Assembly (NCBI GenBank): GCA_964630235.1 | Contig: CAZVUO010000002.1 | Span: 310,001-374,000, forward strand | Direction: 5' to 3' | Length of the DNA: 64,000 bases | Source of the DNA: JBFLYH01 sp964630235 | GTDB taxonomy: Bacteria > Oederibacteriota > JAAXVQ01 > JAUVAV01 | In this document: piece after piece, positions 8,584 to 19,069 of the stretch | How positions within the stretch are numbered: the first letter of the stretch is position 1 | How the letters are laid out: each line of letters starts with the position of its first letter | Position numbers and translations under genes: made by a program | The notes under the pieces: generated by a model | The model's database searches: none | Seen by the model: the letters and a program-made list of their open reading frames with translations, nothing else | What the model was told of the DNA's origin: nothing

Positions 8584-9528
8584 TTAAACGAGTCCCCGCA
8601 AGCTGGCCAGGGTATTTTTAATGACCGCGGCCGAGCGCTGCAGGGCTTGCTGTTCGTCCGGGGCCAGTTCCAGCTCCAGCACCCGCTCCAGCCCTCCGCG
8701 CCCCAGCACCGAAGGCACGGATAACGCCACATCCTTCAGGCCGTAGCTGTCCGCGATCACGCTGCTCACCGGCAGGACCCGGTGTTCGTCACGCAAAACC
8801 GCGGCCGTAATCTGGACCAGCGCCAGCCCGATGGCGTAGTAGGTGGCGCCTTTGCGCGCGATGATCTCGTAGGCCGCGCGTTTGACCTCCTCCAGCAGGA
8901 GGGGATAGCGGTTCTCGGGCTCGCAGGTTCCGCAATCCGCGCAGTATTTCTTGATAGGCACCCCGCCGATGGAAGCCGCGCTCCAGGCCGCCACCTCCGA
9001 ATCGCCGTGCTCGCCGATGATCATGGCGTGGATGTTGCGTGCGTCCACCCGGCAGTGTTCGGCCAGCAGCGACCGCAGCCGGGCGCTGTCGAGCACGGTA
9101 CCCGAGCCCAGCACGCGCTCCCGGGGCATCCCCGAAACCTGCCAGGCCACCTGCGTCAGCACGTCAACCGGATTGGAGGTGAGCAGCAGCACACCCTGAA
9201 ATCCCGATTGCTTGATCCGGGGCATCATGTCCTGGATGATGCGGACATTGCGGCCGGCCAAATCCAGCCTGGTTTCGCCGGGTTTCTGCTTGGCGCCGGC
9301 GGTGATGACCACCACGTCGGCGTCCCCGCAGTCGGCATAGGAACCGGCGCGGACATCCACGGGCTGGGCGAACGCCACGCCGTGGCGCAGGTCCATGACC
9401 TCTCCCAGGGCCCGCTCCTGATCAACATCCACCAACACGATCTCACGCGCCACGCCGCTCATGAGCAGGGCGTACGCAAAGGTCGAGCCGACCGAACCGG
9501 CTCCGATGATCACGACTTTCTGGTTCAT
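8584..9528 (-). CDS. ldh: L-lactate dehydrogenase
   Basis: 314 aa from the ATG at 9528; an ATG at 9546 with a stronger GGAGGGG site would add six residues (MKGVRI) and cannot be excluded. NAD-binding GAGSVGS at the N-terminus, substrate loop AGAKQKPGETR, active-site IIGEHGDSE with the catalytic His. Gln in the loop, where malate dehydrogenases have Arg, favours lactate. It interconverts pyruvate and lactate with NADH in the cytoplasm and fits with the pyruvate:ferredoxin oxidoreductase at 52053-55631 as alternative fates of pyruvate. A Cys-rich insert (KKYCADCGTCEPENRY) before the C-terminal helices is found in some LDHs. Confidence 0.93.
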   Translation of the reverse strand: MNQKVVIIGAGSVGSTFAYALLMSGVAREIVLVDVDQERALGEVMDLRHGVAFAQPVDVRAGSYADCGDADVVVITAGAKQKPGETRLDLAGRNVRIIQDMMPRIKQSGFQGVLLLTSNPVDVLTQVAWQVSGMPRERVLGSGTVLDSARLRSLLAEHCRVDARNIHAMIIGEHGDSEVAAWSAASIGGVPIKKYCADCGTCEPENRYPLLLEEVKRAAYEIIARKGATYYAIGLALVQITAAVLRDEHRVLPVSSVIADSYGLKDVALSVPSVLGRGGLERVLELELAPDEQQALQRSAAVIKNTLASLRGLV

Positions 9529-9644
9529 GATCCTCACCCCCTTCATGCCTTCCCCTCCGTTGGACCCCGGTAAAAACCGCTGGCCGCGGGAGGGTGTTCA
9601 ATTGTAGAATACGGCTTCGATTTTCCCCAAAGGTGACGCCATCC

Positions 9645-10397
9645 ATGACCACAAGCTTTCAGCCGCCGGTTATCATTCTGGTCAGGCCCCAGCTGGCCGA
9701 GAACATCGGCGCCGCGGCCCGCGCCATGGCGAACTTCGGCGGCCGCGACCTGCGCTTGGTCGCGCCCCGCACCTTTGACCTGGTCCTGGCCGGGCGGATG
9801 GCCTGTGACGGCCGGGACATCCTGGCGCGGCACCAAGTTTACCCGGACCTGGCCCACGCCCTGGCGGATTGCTCCTTTGCCCTGGCCACGTCCCGGCGCC
9901 TGCGCCGGGTCAAGATCCCGCCGCTCTCTCCCCGCGCCGCCGCGGAACACCTGGCCGCCCTGCCGCCGGCCAGCCGCAAGGCGCTGGTCTTCGGCTCGGA
10001 ATCCGCGGGGTTGACCAACGAGGAATTGTTCCTGTGCGACGCGGCCAGCACGATCCCGGTCACCGAAGAACAGGGCAGCCTGAATCTGGCCCAGGCCGTG
10101 GTCGTGTACTGCTACGAATGGTTCGTGGCTGCCCGGCAGGCCCCTCCCCTGCCCTACACCGCGGACCGTCCGGCCACCCACGAGGAAAAACAGCGGATCT
10201 ACGATTTATTGGCCACCCTGCTCCTCGCGGCCGACTATCAGCCCCGCAGCCGCTTCCCTGAATTCATGCGCCGGGTCAAACTGCTGTTCGAGAACCGGAT
10301 CCTGACCCGCCGCGAACAGCGCATCCTCCTCAAGGTCCTGCGCTATCTAGAAAAGGGGGCGGGCATGGAGCCCCCCGGGCGATTAAAGAAATCATAG
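9645..10397 (+). CDS. trmJ: tRNA (cytidine/uridine-2'-O-)-methyltransferase TrmJ family
   Basis: 250 aa from ATG 9645; an upstream in-frame ATG at 9594 would place the N-terminus in the divergent promoter region. SPOUT-class (TrmH) motifs are clear: VRPQLAENIGAAARAMANFG (motif 1), VFGSESAGLTNEEL (motif 2) and EQGSLNLAQAVVVYCYE (motif 3), which form the knotted SAM site. The C-terminal 80 residues form the TrmJ-type helical extension. The enzyme methylates the 2'-OH of nucleotide 32 in the anticodon loop of certain tRNAs. A TAGAAT -10-like hexamer lies at 9605-9610. Divergent from ldh. Confidence 0.88.
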   Translation: MTTSFQPPVIILVRPQLAENIGAAARAMANFGGRDLRLVAPRTFDLVLAGRMACDGRDILARHQVYPDLAHALADCSFALATSRRLRRVKIPPLSPRAAAEHLAALPPASRKALVFGSESAGLTNEELFLCDAASTIPVTEEQGSLNLAQAVVVYCYEWFVAARQAPPLPYTADRPATHEEKQRIYDLLATLLLAADYQPRSRFPEFMRRVKLLFENRILTRREQRILLKVLRYLEKGAGMEPPGRLKKS

Positions 10398-10409
10398 TTT
10401 AACAAGGTC

Positions 10410-10585
10410 CCGGGGCATTCCTAAACGAACTCGCCGCTCCCCGACTGGAATAACCTATATGGAGCCCCCCGGGCAAAGCTCCCACAGGGACCTACGGCCG
10501 GGGTACCAACTGCACCCCTCGTCACCTCCTCTTGGCGACATCCCCGTAGCAACCATTCCGCATTCACTTCCCTGCGGAGGGGATG
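10410..10585. repeat. composite palindromic intergenic repeat, copy 2
   Basis: Bases 10410-10462 are the exact reverse complement of 4937-4989. Bases 10460-10583 match the repeat at 29067-29193 over most of their length (TGGAGCCCCCCGGGC, GGGTACCAACTGCACCCC, CTCTTGGCGACATCCCC, CCCTGCGGAGGG) with indels. Thus two repeat modules are joined here. The 280-base gap between trmJ and the superoxide reductase gene otherwise holds only the terminator below. Confidence 0.85.
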
Positions 10586-10622
10586 GAACCGGCCCGACCT
10601 AGGTATCATTTGGCGTTGGGGG

Positions 10623-10661
10623 ATAAAAAATAGCCGGGACGCGCCTTGGCGCATCCCGGCT
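10623..10661 (-). terminator. intrinsic terminator after superoxide reductase gene
   Basis: Read on the minus strand: a 14-bp stem with one mismatch (10661-10648 with 10645-10632; loop AA), followed by ATTTTTTAT. It lies 17 bases after the stop of the desulfoferrodoxin-type gene and would end the glgP-superoxide reductase transcript. Confidence 0.9.
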
Positions 10662-10677
10662 CCAGCCGTCACATCAC

Positions 10678-11109
10678 TCAAATCTGGGTTTCCGCCATCC
10701 ACGTGCCGTGAAGATTGCAGTGCTCGACAACCGTCAGGGTTCCGTGCTGATCGGACTTGAAGTGAACGCCAACCGCGGCTTGCAGGTTCACGGCGTAGAT
10801 CTGGTAGCGGGCCTGCAATTGTTTGTTCAGATACACGTCAATCCACTGGATCCAGTGCTCGCTCTGCATCGGGTGAGGGACCGAGCCGACCTTGATGTGC
10901 ACATCCTGGCAGATGCCCGGCATGAGCCCGCAGTGGTCGGACTTGATGATGACCGGAACGTGTTTTTCCTTCCCTTCCTTTTCCGCCGGGTGGATGGCCT
11001 TGGGATCCTCGGTGAATTTCTCCTTGGGCGATAAACACACCGGGCAGATATCCGGCGCCGCCCCAAACTCGACATGACCGCACACGCCGCAAACGAAATA
11101 TTTTTCCAT
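10678..11109 (-). CDS. superoxide reductase (desulfoferrodoxin type)
   Basis: 143 aa from ATG 11109. N-terminal rubredoxin-like knuckle (Cys7, Cys10, Cys22, Cys25, CxxC-x11-CxxC) and C-terminal neelaredoxin domain with all iron ligands: His50 in the EKHVP motif, His79 and His85 (HPMQSEHW), Cys131 and His134 (EHCNLHG). It reduces superoxide to hydrogen peroxide without making oxygen, a typical anaerobe defence, using electrons from rubredoxin or similar donors. The first domain has the spaced CxxC pairs of rubrerythrin rather than the C-C doublet of classical desulforedoxin. It lies 38 bases downstream of glgP. An ATG at 11250 would overlap glgP and is rejected. Confidence 0.92.
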   Translation of the reverse strand: MEKYFVCGVCGHVEFGAAPDICPVCLSPKEKFTEDPKAIHPAEKEGKEKHVPVIIKSDHCGLMPGICQDVHIKVGSVPHPMQSEHWIQWIDVYLNKQLQARYQIYAVNLQAAVGVHFKSDQHGTLTVVEHCNLHGTWMAETQI

Positions 11110-11147
11110 TGCAACACCCCCTTCGAAATGGCCCGCCGGCCGGGCCG

Positions 11148-13706
11148 TCAGTCTTCCCAGGTTATCAAATTCGTCTCGAACGGCTGCCCCATTTCCGGAT
11201 GATGGGGCCGGGCGCGCACGGTAAACGCATGGTTGCCGGTGGTCACGCACGGAACCACCCCCGTGTAAACGACCCGCCCGCCCTTGCTTTCGCTCTCCGG
11301 CTGCATGGGCACCACCCCGGCGGAATGCAGGTTCTGTTTGCTGTCCAGCAGGCCGTGACGGATCTCCACGTGCAGATCCTCGGGCGCGAGCGAACCCAGT
11401 TTCAGCGTGGCCCGCACCGGCAGCTGGGACCCGACCGGCAGTTCCTGTTCGGTTTCGGCCTGGACTTTTTCGATCTTGAGCTGTTCCCAGGCTGTCGCCA
11501 CCTTGGTTTTCCAGGCCGCAAGCTGCCGGGCGAGCCGGGCGCTGTCCGCGCGCAGGTGGTGCAAACGTTCCACCTGTGGAATGTAGAACCGCTCGGCGTA
11601 TTCCATGATCATGCGGTTGGTGTTGAACATCGGCCCCAGGCTGGTCATGGAGCGCTTCATCAGCTTGATCCAGTTTTCCGGCACATTGTCCGGGCCGCGG
11701 TCGTAGAAGAGCGGAATGATTTCATTTTCGAGCATCTGGTAGAAGGCCGCGCTCTCCACCGCATCCTGGTAGTCGGTGTTGGCGTACTCCTCCCCCCGGC
11801 CGATGGCCCAGCCGTTGCTGCCGTTGTATCCCTCATCCCACCAGCCATCGAGAATGGAGCAGTTGATGCCGCCGTTGAACACCACTTTCATGCCGGAAGT
11901 GCCGGACGCCTCCATCGGGCGCCGGGGGTTGTTCAGCCAAACATCCACGCCCTGCACCAGGTAATGTGCGCAGTTAAGGTCGTAATCCTCGAGAAAAACC
12001 AGGTGCCGGCGCAGCTCCGGACGGCGGGCCAGGCGGATGACCTCCTGGATCAGGCGCTTCCCCGGCTCGTCGTGGGGATGGGCCTTGCCGGCGAAAATGA
12101 TCTGAAAGGGGCGGTGTTTGTCGTTCATCCAGCGCGCCAGGCGCTCGATGTCCCGGAAAATCAGCGTGGCCCGCTTGTAGGTGGCGAAGCGCCGGGCAAA
12201 TCCGAACGTCAGACTTTCCGGGTCCAGCACCTGGGAGGCCATCTCCACTTCTTCCTGCGCGCCGCCCCGTTCCACGAGCTGCTGGTGCAGGCGGCGGCGC
12301 ACGTAGGCCACCAGCCGCTCGCGCCGGCGTTCGTGCGTGCGCCAGAGTTCGGCCGAGGGGATCTCGTTGACCCGTTCCCAGATCTTCTGGTCGCCCGGTT
12401 CCTCCACCCAGCGGGGGCCGAGATAGCGGTCGAAGAGTTCGGACATCTCCATCGAGATCCAGGAATTGACGTGCACGCCGTTGGTGATGTGGGTGATGGG
12501 AATTTCCTCGACCGGCAATTTGGGCCACAAACTCTGCCACATCTTGCGGGATACCCGGCCGTGCAGCCGGGCGACGGCATTGGTCGTGGCCGAAAGTTTC
12601 AAGGCCAGAATGGCCATGGAAAAAAATTCGCTGCCGTCCGCCGGATTGACGCGCCCCAAACCCATGAAGTCCTGAATGGAGATCCCCAGTTTGGCGCTCA
12701 GGGGCGCCAGGTACCGTTCAACCATGTCGGGGCTGAACACGTCAATGCCCGCCGGCACGGGCGTGTGGGTGGTAAAGGTGTTGCTGCCCTGCACGACCTC
12801 CTTGGCCTCGGCGAAGGTCAGGTGGTCGGCCTGCATATGGTAAGCGATGCGCTCCACGCCGAGGAAAGCCGAATGGCCTTCGTTCATATGCGTGGCGCAG
12901 GGCAGCAGGTTCAGCTTGTCCAGGGCCCGCACGCCGCCCACGCCCAGGATGATCTCCTGCCGGAGGCGCATCTCGCGGTCCCCGCCGTAAAGCTGGGCGG
13001 TAATCTCGCGGTCCTCGGGCCGGTTTTGAGCGAGGTTGGTGCTGAGCAGGAACAGCGGAATGCGGCCCACCTGGACCTTCCAGACCTGAACCAGCACTTT
13101 GCGCTCCGGAAAATCCACCTCGACCATGACCGGCCGTTGATCCTTGTCGCGCACCAGGGTCAGGGGCATATTGTAAAAATCGTTCTCCACGTACCGTTCC
13201 TGCTGCCAGCCGTCCTGGGTCAGATACTGGCGGAAATAGCCCTGATGATAGGCCAGGCCCACGCCCACCAGCGGAACGCCCATGTCGCTGGAGGATTTCA
13301 GGTGGTCTCCGGCCAGCACTCCCAGGCCGCCGGAATAGATCGGCAACCCTTCACTGACCCCGAATTCCGCGGAAAAATATGCGATTTGAAAGGGCTGCTC
13401 CCTGGTCCAGCGGTTCTGGAACCAGGTTTTGCGGGCCATGTAGCCGTAAAAGTTGGCCATGACGCGGTTCAAATGGAACAGGAAGCCCTCGTCCTTGGAA
13501 AGCTCCTGCAGACGGTCCTGTGATACCAGGCTCAGGAATTTGATGGGATTATGCCCGCTGGAGGTCCACAGATCGGCGTTGATATGCCGGAAAATGCCAA
13601 ACGCGTCGGCATTCCAGCCCCACCAGTAATTATAGGCCAGTTCCTTCAGGGGCAGCAGCTCATCCGGAAAAGTCGGAACCACGTTGAAGGTGTGGATGTA
13701 TTTCAT
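11148..13706 (-). CDS. glgP: alpha-glucan (glycogen) phosphorylase
   Basis: 852 aa, start with GGAGGAG upstream. It belongs to the short GT35 group (glycogen/starch/alpha-glucan phosphorylase of the Thermotoga/Aquifex type): N-terminal DUF3417-like segment (LKELAYNYWWGWN), YFSAEFGVSEGLPIYSGGLG, and the pyridoxal-phosphate segment ASGTSGMK with Lys607. It releases glucose-1-phosphate from alpha-1,4-glucans using phosphate. With treS about 1.4 kb away it points to glycogen or maltodextrin turnover. The last 130 residues form a helical plus beta extension present in this subgroup. Confidence 0.95.
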   Translation of the reverse strand: MKYIHTFNVVPTFPDELLPLKELAYNYWWGWNADAFGIFRHINADLWTSSGHNPIKFLSLVSQDRLQELSKDEGFLFHLNRVMANFYGYMARKTWFQNRWTREQPFQIAYFSAEFGVSEGLPIYSGGLGVLAGDHLKSSSDMGVPLVGVGLAYHQGYFRQYLTQDGWQQERYVENDFYNMPLTLVRDKDQRPVMVEVDFPERKVLVQVWKVQVGRIPLFLLSTNLAQNRPEDREITAQLYGGDREMRLRQEIILGVGGVRALDKLNLLPCATHMNEGHSAFLGVERIAYHMQADHLTFAEAKEVVQGSNTFTTHTPVPAGIDVFSPDMVERYLAPLSAKLGISIQDFMGLGRVNPADGSEFFSMAILALKLSATTNAVARLHGRVSRKMWQSLWPKLPVEEIPITHITNGVHVNSWISMEMSELFDRYLGPRWVEEPGDQKIWERVNEIPSAELWRTHERRRERLVAYVRRRLHQQLVERGGAQEEVEMASQVLDPESLTFGFARRFATYKRATLIFRDIERLARWMNDKHRPFQIIFAGKAHPHDEPGKRLIQEVIRLARRPELRRHLVFLEDYDLNCAHYLVQGVDVWLNNPRRPMEASGTSGMKVVFNGGINCSILDGWWDEGYNGSNGWAIGRGEEYANTDYQDAVESAAFYQMLENEIIPLFYDRGPDNVPENWIKLMKRSMTSLGPMFNTNRMIMEYAERFYIPQVERLHHLRADSARLARQLAAWKTKVATAWEQLKIEKVQAETEQELPVGSQLPVRATLKLGSLAPEDLHVEIRHGLLDSKQNLHSAGVVPMQPESESKGGRVVYTGVVPCVTTGNHAFTVRARPHHPEMGQPFETNLITWED

Positions 13707-13737
13707 GCGGCGTTCTCCTCCAGATTACGGCAGTGGA

Positions 13738-13885
13738 GTGGACCCCCGGACTAAAGTTCCCCGCAAGGGGGACCATGGGCCGGGGCTCCCCCCCCTCCGC
13801 AATAAAATCCCGCACATCATCTCCCCGGCCAAAGGTCCCTTCGGGAGCTGAAGCCCGGGGATTCATGCGGAGGGATTGAAATCAT
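13738..13885. repeat. palindromic intergenic repeat, related copy 3
   Basis: Part of the 316-base gap between glgP and the YchF-like gene. It contains GC-rich dyads (CCCCGCAAGGGG, GCTCCCGAAGGGAC-like, GGGCTTCAGCTCCCG on the other strand) and a CCCTCCGCAT end that resembles the repeats at 10410 and 29066, but is more diverged. No open gene. Confidence 0.6.
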
Positions 13886-13942
13886 TGTACGGAATGCCTC
13901 CCGCCTGCGCAAGGCCATTTATCGTCCGCCACCGGCTTCAAA

Positions 13943-13971
13943 TTGACAATAAAAAGCCTTCCCATTAGAAT
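13943..13971 (+). promoter_or_regulatory. sigma-70 promoter for YchF-like gene
   Basis: TTGACA (13943-13948), 17-base spacer, TAGAAT (13966-13971). It is a perfect -35 and a five-of-six -10 at ideal spacing, about 50 bases before the ATG at 14023, with AAAGAGG as ribosome binding site. This is one of the clearest housekeeping promoters in the window. Confidence 0.8.
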
Positions 13972-14022
13972 AGGGGCTCGTTGATGCAGATCATTTCCTT
14001 CCCTTTATGAAAAGAGGCTTTC

Positions 14023-15072
14023 ATGGATGTCGGATTGGTTGGCGCGCAAGCCTGCGGCAAGACCACGCTGTTCGAGCTCCTGAGCAACACGCACGGGGCG
14101 TTTTTATCGCCGGACAAGGCCAACACCGCCACCGTGGACGTCCCGGACGAGCGCGTGGACCAGCTGACCGCGCTGTTCAAACCGCCGAAGAGCGTTTACG
14201 CCAAGATCTCCTTCACGGACATCAATCATTTGTCCCCGGGCGACCGCGAGAACAACAACCAGGCCCTGAGCCATCTCAAGCTCATGGACGCGCTGGCCGT
14301 GGTGGTCAGCGGCTTCGGCCCGCGCCGCGACGGCGCGGCCATGCGCGCCGACCTGGAGTTCTGCCTTTCGGAACTGATCTTTTCGGACCTGGAACAGGTG
14401 GAACGCAAGCAGCAGCGCCTGCAAAAAACCAAACCCGCCGTGATCGCAGGCCGGTCTGAAACCGAGGTCTTTCAGCAGCTGTCCGACACGCTCGGCGCCG
14501 GAAAGCGCTTGAGCACCCTGGACTACCCGGCTGATCTGCTCAAAGAAATGCAGTCTTACAGTTTTTTAACCTTCAAGCCGATGTTCGTGGTGGCCAACCT
14601 GTCAGAAGAGCAAGGCAGCCAGGGTCCAGCGGGGTTGGAGGATTTTTTAGCTTACGCTAAAAGCCTGGGATTGTCCGGCGTGCGCGTGTACGCCAAGCTG
14701 GAAAAGGACCTGCAGGACCTGCCGCCCGAAGAACGGGATTCTTTCGCGCGCGAGTACAACCTGCCGCTCAACGGCAAGACCCTGTTCGTCCAGCAGGCTT
14801 ACGCCACGGCCGGGTTCATGAGCTTCCTGACCGCGGGCTCAGACGAGGTCCGGGCCTGGACCGTGCGCCAGGGCTGCCCCATCCGCGAGGCGGCCGGGGT
14901 CATTCACAAGGACCTCATGAACTATTTCGTGCGGGCCGAAGTGATCCACTACGAAAAATTGCTGGCATGCGGGTCCGAGCACGAGGCCGTGAAGCGCGGC
15001 TGGATGCGCTCGGAAAAGAAAGAGTACGCCCTGCAGGACGGCGACGTGGTGCACATCCTGGCGAGCAAGTAG
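14023..15072 (+). CDS. YchF/OBG-like P-loop NTPase, divergent
   Basis: 349 aa. The P-loop is GAQACGKTT at the N-terminus, the specificity motif is NLSE (as in YchF, which prefers ATP), and the last 85 residues are a clear YchF-type DUF933/TGS domain (AGSDEVRAWTVRQG, AAGVIHKDLMNYFVRAEVI, YALQDGDVVHI). YchF normally reads NVGKST in the P-loop, so this is a divergent member, probably a paralogue of the universal ribosome-associated protein. It has its own promoter and converges on treS with a gap of 13 bases. Exact role unknown. Confidence 0.82.
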   Translation: MDVGLVGAQACGKTTLFELLSNTHGAFLSPDKANTATVDVPDERVDQLTALFKPPKSVYAKISFTDINHLSPGDRENNNQALSHLKLMDALAVVVSGFGPRRDGAAMRADLEFCLSELIFSDLEQVERKQQRLQKTKPAVIAGRSETEVFQQLSDTLGAGKRLSTLDYPADLLKEMQSYSFLTFKPMFVVANLSEEQGSQGPAGLEDFLAYAKSLGLSGVRVYAKLEKDLQDLPPEERDSFAREYNLPLNGKTLFVQQAYATAGFMSFLTAGSDEVRAWTVRQGCPIREAAGVIHKDLMNYFVRAEVIHYEKLLACGSEHEAVKRGWMRSEKKEYALQDGDVVHILASK

Positions 15073-15085
15073 CATCCCGGAAATC

Positions 15086-17158
<2,073 letters not shown>

Positions 17159-17201
17159 GCTGTCGCCTCGCTGTCAGGTTGTTCCGCCGCCCAGCCGGGA
17201 C

Positions 17202-18278
17202 TCAAGCCTGCGGCTGTTCCCGCTCCAGTTCCCGGCTGAGCGCAACCAGCCGGTCCAGCTTCTCCCGCACCAGGCCGGAGCGGATCAGCTCCCGGGCGCG
17301 TTCCGCGCCCGCCTTGAAATCCTTCGCCGCGCCCGAGACCACCAGCACGGCCGCGGCGTTCATGAGCACGGCGTCCAGCTTGGGGCCGGATTCGCCCGCG
17401 AAGACCGATTTCAAGATCGCCGCATTCTCGTCCGCATCCCCGCCACGGACGTCCTCCGGCCGGGACAACTTCAAGCCGAAATCCTCGGGCGTGACCGTGT
17501 AGGTCTTCACCTCGCGCCCGGTCCACTCGCTGACCACGCTCGGACCGGTGAGGGATAATTCATCCAGCGTGCCGTGGCCGTGCACCACCATGGCCCGCTT
17601 CAGGCCCAGCTGGCCCAGCACCCGCGCCATCTTTTCCGTCAGGCTCTTGTCGTACACGCCCAGCACCTGCACATTGGCGTGAGCCGGGTTGGCCAGGGGG
17701 CCGAGCAGGTTGAAAATGGTCCGCAACCCCAGCTCGCGGCGCGGCGCGGCGGCGTGCTTCATGGCCAGGTGGAAGGCCGGCGCGAACAGGAACCCGATGC
17801 CCACCTCATCCATGCAGCGCTTGACCTGGGCCGGCGTCAGTTTCAGGCTCACGCCCAGGCGCTCCAGCACGTCCGCGCTGCCGCAGCGGGAGGACACCGC
17901 GCGGTTGCCGTGTTTGGCCACGGTGAACCCCGCGGCCGCGGCCACGAACGCCACGGCCGTGGAAATGTTGAAGGTCTGCCCCTGGTCCCCGCCCGTGCCG
18001 CAGGTGTCCAGGATCAGCTCTTCGGCCTGGTTCAGGCCGTCGCTTTCCACGGCCACGGCCTTGCCGCGCACCTCAAAGGGCGCGGCCAGCGCGCGCATGG
18101 CCAGCGCGCAGCCGGTGATCTCCTCCACGGTCTCGCCCTTCATGCGCAGGGCGGTGATGAATGCGCCGATCTGCGCCGGCGTGGCTTCGCCGCTCATGAT
18201 GATCTCCATGACCTGGCGGGCTTCGTCCTGCGTCAGGTCCTGGCGGTTGACCACCCTGGCCAGCATCGCTTGGATCAT
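17202..18278 (-). CDS. trpD: anthranilate phosphoribosyltransferase
   Basis: 358 aa from ATG 18278, which overlaps the bcp stop (ATGA) and has GGGAGG upstream; the longer in-frame start lies inside bcp. The PRPP-binding DTCGTGGD, the KHGNRAVSSRCGSADVLE segment and NLLGPLANPA are all intact. It transfers phosphoribose to anthranilate in tryptophan synthesis. Other trp genes are absent from the window; bcp and treS are its neighbours, so the gene is separated from a canonical trp operon here. Confidence 0.94.
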   Translation of the reverse strand: MIQAMLARVVNRQDLTQDEARQVMEIIMSGEATPAQIGAFITALRMKGETVEEITGCALAMRALAAPFEVRGKAVAVESDGLNQAEELILDTCGTGGDQGQTFNISTAVAFVAAAAGFTVAKHGNRAVSSRCGSADVLERLGVSLKLTPAQVKRCMDEVGIGFLFAPAFHLAMKHAAAPRRELGLRTIFNLLGPLANPAHANVQVLGVYDKSLTEKMARVLGQLGLKRAMVVHGHGTLDELSLTGPSVVSEWTGREVKTYTVTPEDFGLKLSRPEDVRGGDADENAAILKSVFAGESGPKLDAVLMNAAAVLVVSGAAKDFKAGAERARELIRSGLVREKLDRLVALSRELEREQPQA

Positions 18279-18748
18279 GGCTTGCCTCCCTGAATGGCCG
18301 CGAGCACGTCGGCCACGTGGCCGGCCACCTTCACCGGCGAATAGACGCGCGCGATAACGCCTTGGGGATCGATGACAAACGTCGAGCGCACCACGCCCAG
18401 GCCCTCGCGCCCCATGAATTTTTTCTTCTGCCACACGCCGTAGGCTTTCAAGGTTTTCAGCTCCGGGTCGGAGAGCAGCGTGAACGGCAATTTATATTTG
18501 GCCAGGAAGCGACCGTGACTTTCCTGGGTATCCTTGGAAACGCCGATGATCACGGCCGCGAGAGCCGAAAAATCGCGGGCGCGGTCGCGGAAATCGCAGG
18601 CTTCCCGCGTGCAGCCGGGCGTATCGTCCTTGGGATAAAAATACAGCACCACGGTCTGGCCGCGGAAATCTTTCAGCGCAACCGGCTTGCCCTGTGCAGT
18701 GGGCAGGACAAAATCCGGAGCCACGTCACCGACTTTGGGGAGGGACAT
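18275..18748 (-). CDS. bcp: thioredoxin-dependent peroxiredoxin Bcp
   Basis: 157 aa from ATG 18748 with GGAG upstream. Peroxidatic Cys46 and resolving Cys51 lie in PKDDTPGCTREAC, the signature of the atypical 2-Cys BCP/PrxQ group. It reduces peroxides with thioredoxin in the cytoplasm and would complement superoxide reductase, whose product is hydrogen peroxide. Its stop overlaps the trpD start by 4 bases. Confidence 0.95.
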   Translation of the reverse strand: MSLPKVGDVAPDFVLPTAQGKPVALKDFRGQTVVLYFYPKDDTPGCTREACDFRDRARDFSALAAVIIGVSKDTQESHGRFLAKYKLPFTLLSDPELKTLKAYGVWQKKKFMGREGLGVVRSTFVIDPQGVIARVYSPVKVAGHVADVLAAIQGGKP

Positions 18749-18830
18749 GGAGGTTCTCCTGGATAAAGATAGGGTTTGAACTCGAATTATACCAGCGGAC
18801 ACCTTCGGCGCAAGGGAATATCTTTTCAGT

Positions 18831-18965
18831 CCTGACCCCCTCCCCCTTGCGGGGGGAGGGCGAGGGAGAGGGTGGTCAGGTTCGATCGCTCAGACCGCAG
18901 AACGGTTCACACCCGCCCCTTCATCCCCTCCCCTCAAGCGAGGGGAGAAAATAAGGAATGAGGGG
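18831..18965. repeat. CT/GA-rich palindromic repeats
   Basis: The 321-base gap 18749-19069 holds no gene. It has two GC-rich dyads: CCTGACC...GGTCAGG (18831-18880), enclosing CCCTCCCCC-TTGC-GGGGGGAGGG, and a second one (about 18917-18965) of the type CCCCTC...AAGCGAGGGGAG. Such CCCTCTCC/GGAGAGGG repeats are common between genes in many bacteria. A related copy is at 35855-35901. Confidence 0.7.
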
Positions 18966-19069
18966 AGCGGAAGGGGCCACTGATCCGGACGGTTCCATCA
19001 TGCAAATCAAAATACATTTGCGGTCGCGGGGGCCTTTGAGCTAATATCATCCTACCCGGAGGAAAACGC

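Noticed and set aside
10421..10702. Small minus-strand frame in the repeat at 10410-10585
   Set aside because: Its end and that of a frame at 4796-4978 share a peptide only because both read the same 53-bp repeat; neither has a ribosome site.
11109..13523. An 804-codon open frame on the plus strand opposite glgP
   Set aside because: It lies antisense to an unmistakable glycogen phosphorylase; its His/Gln/Pro-rich translation is the normal shadow in a high-GC gene and has no start site or family match.
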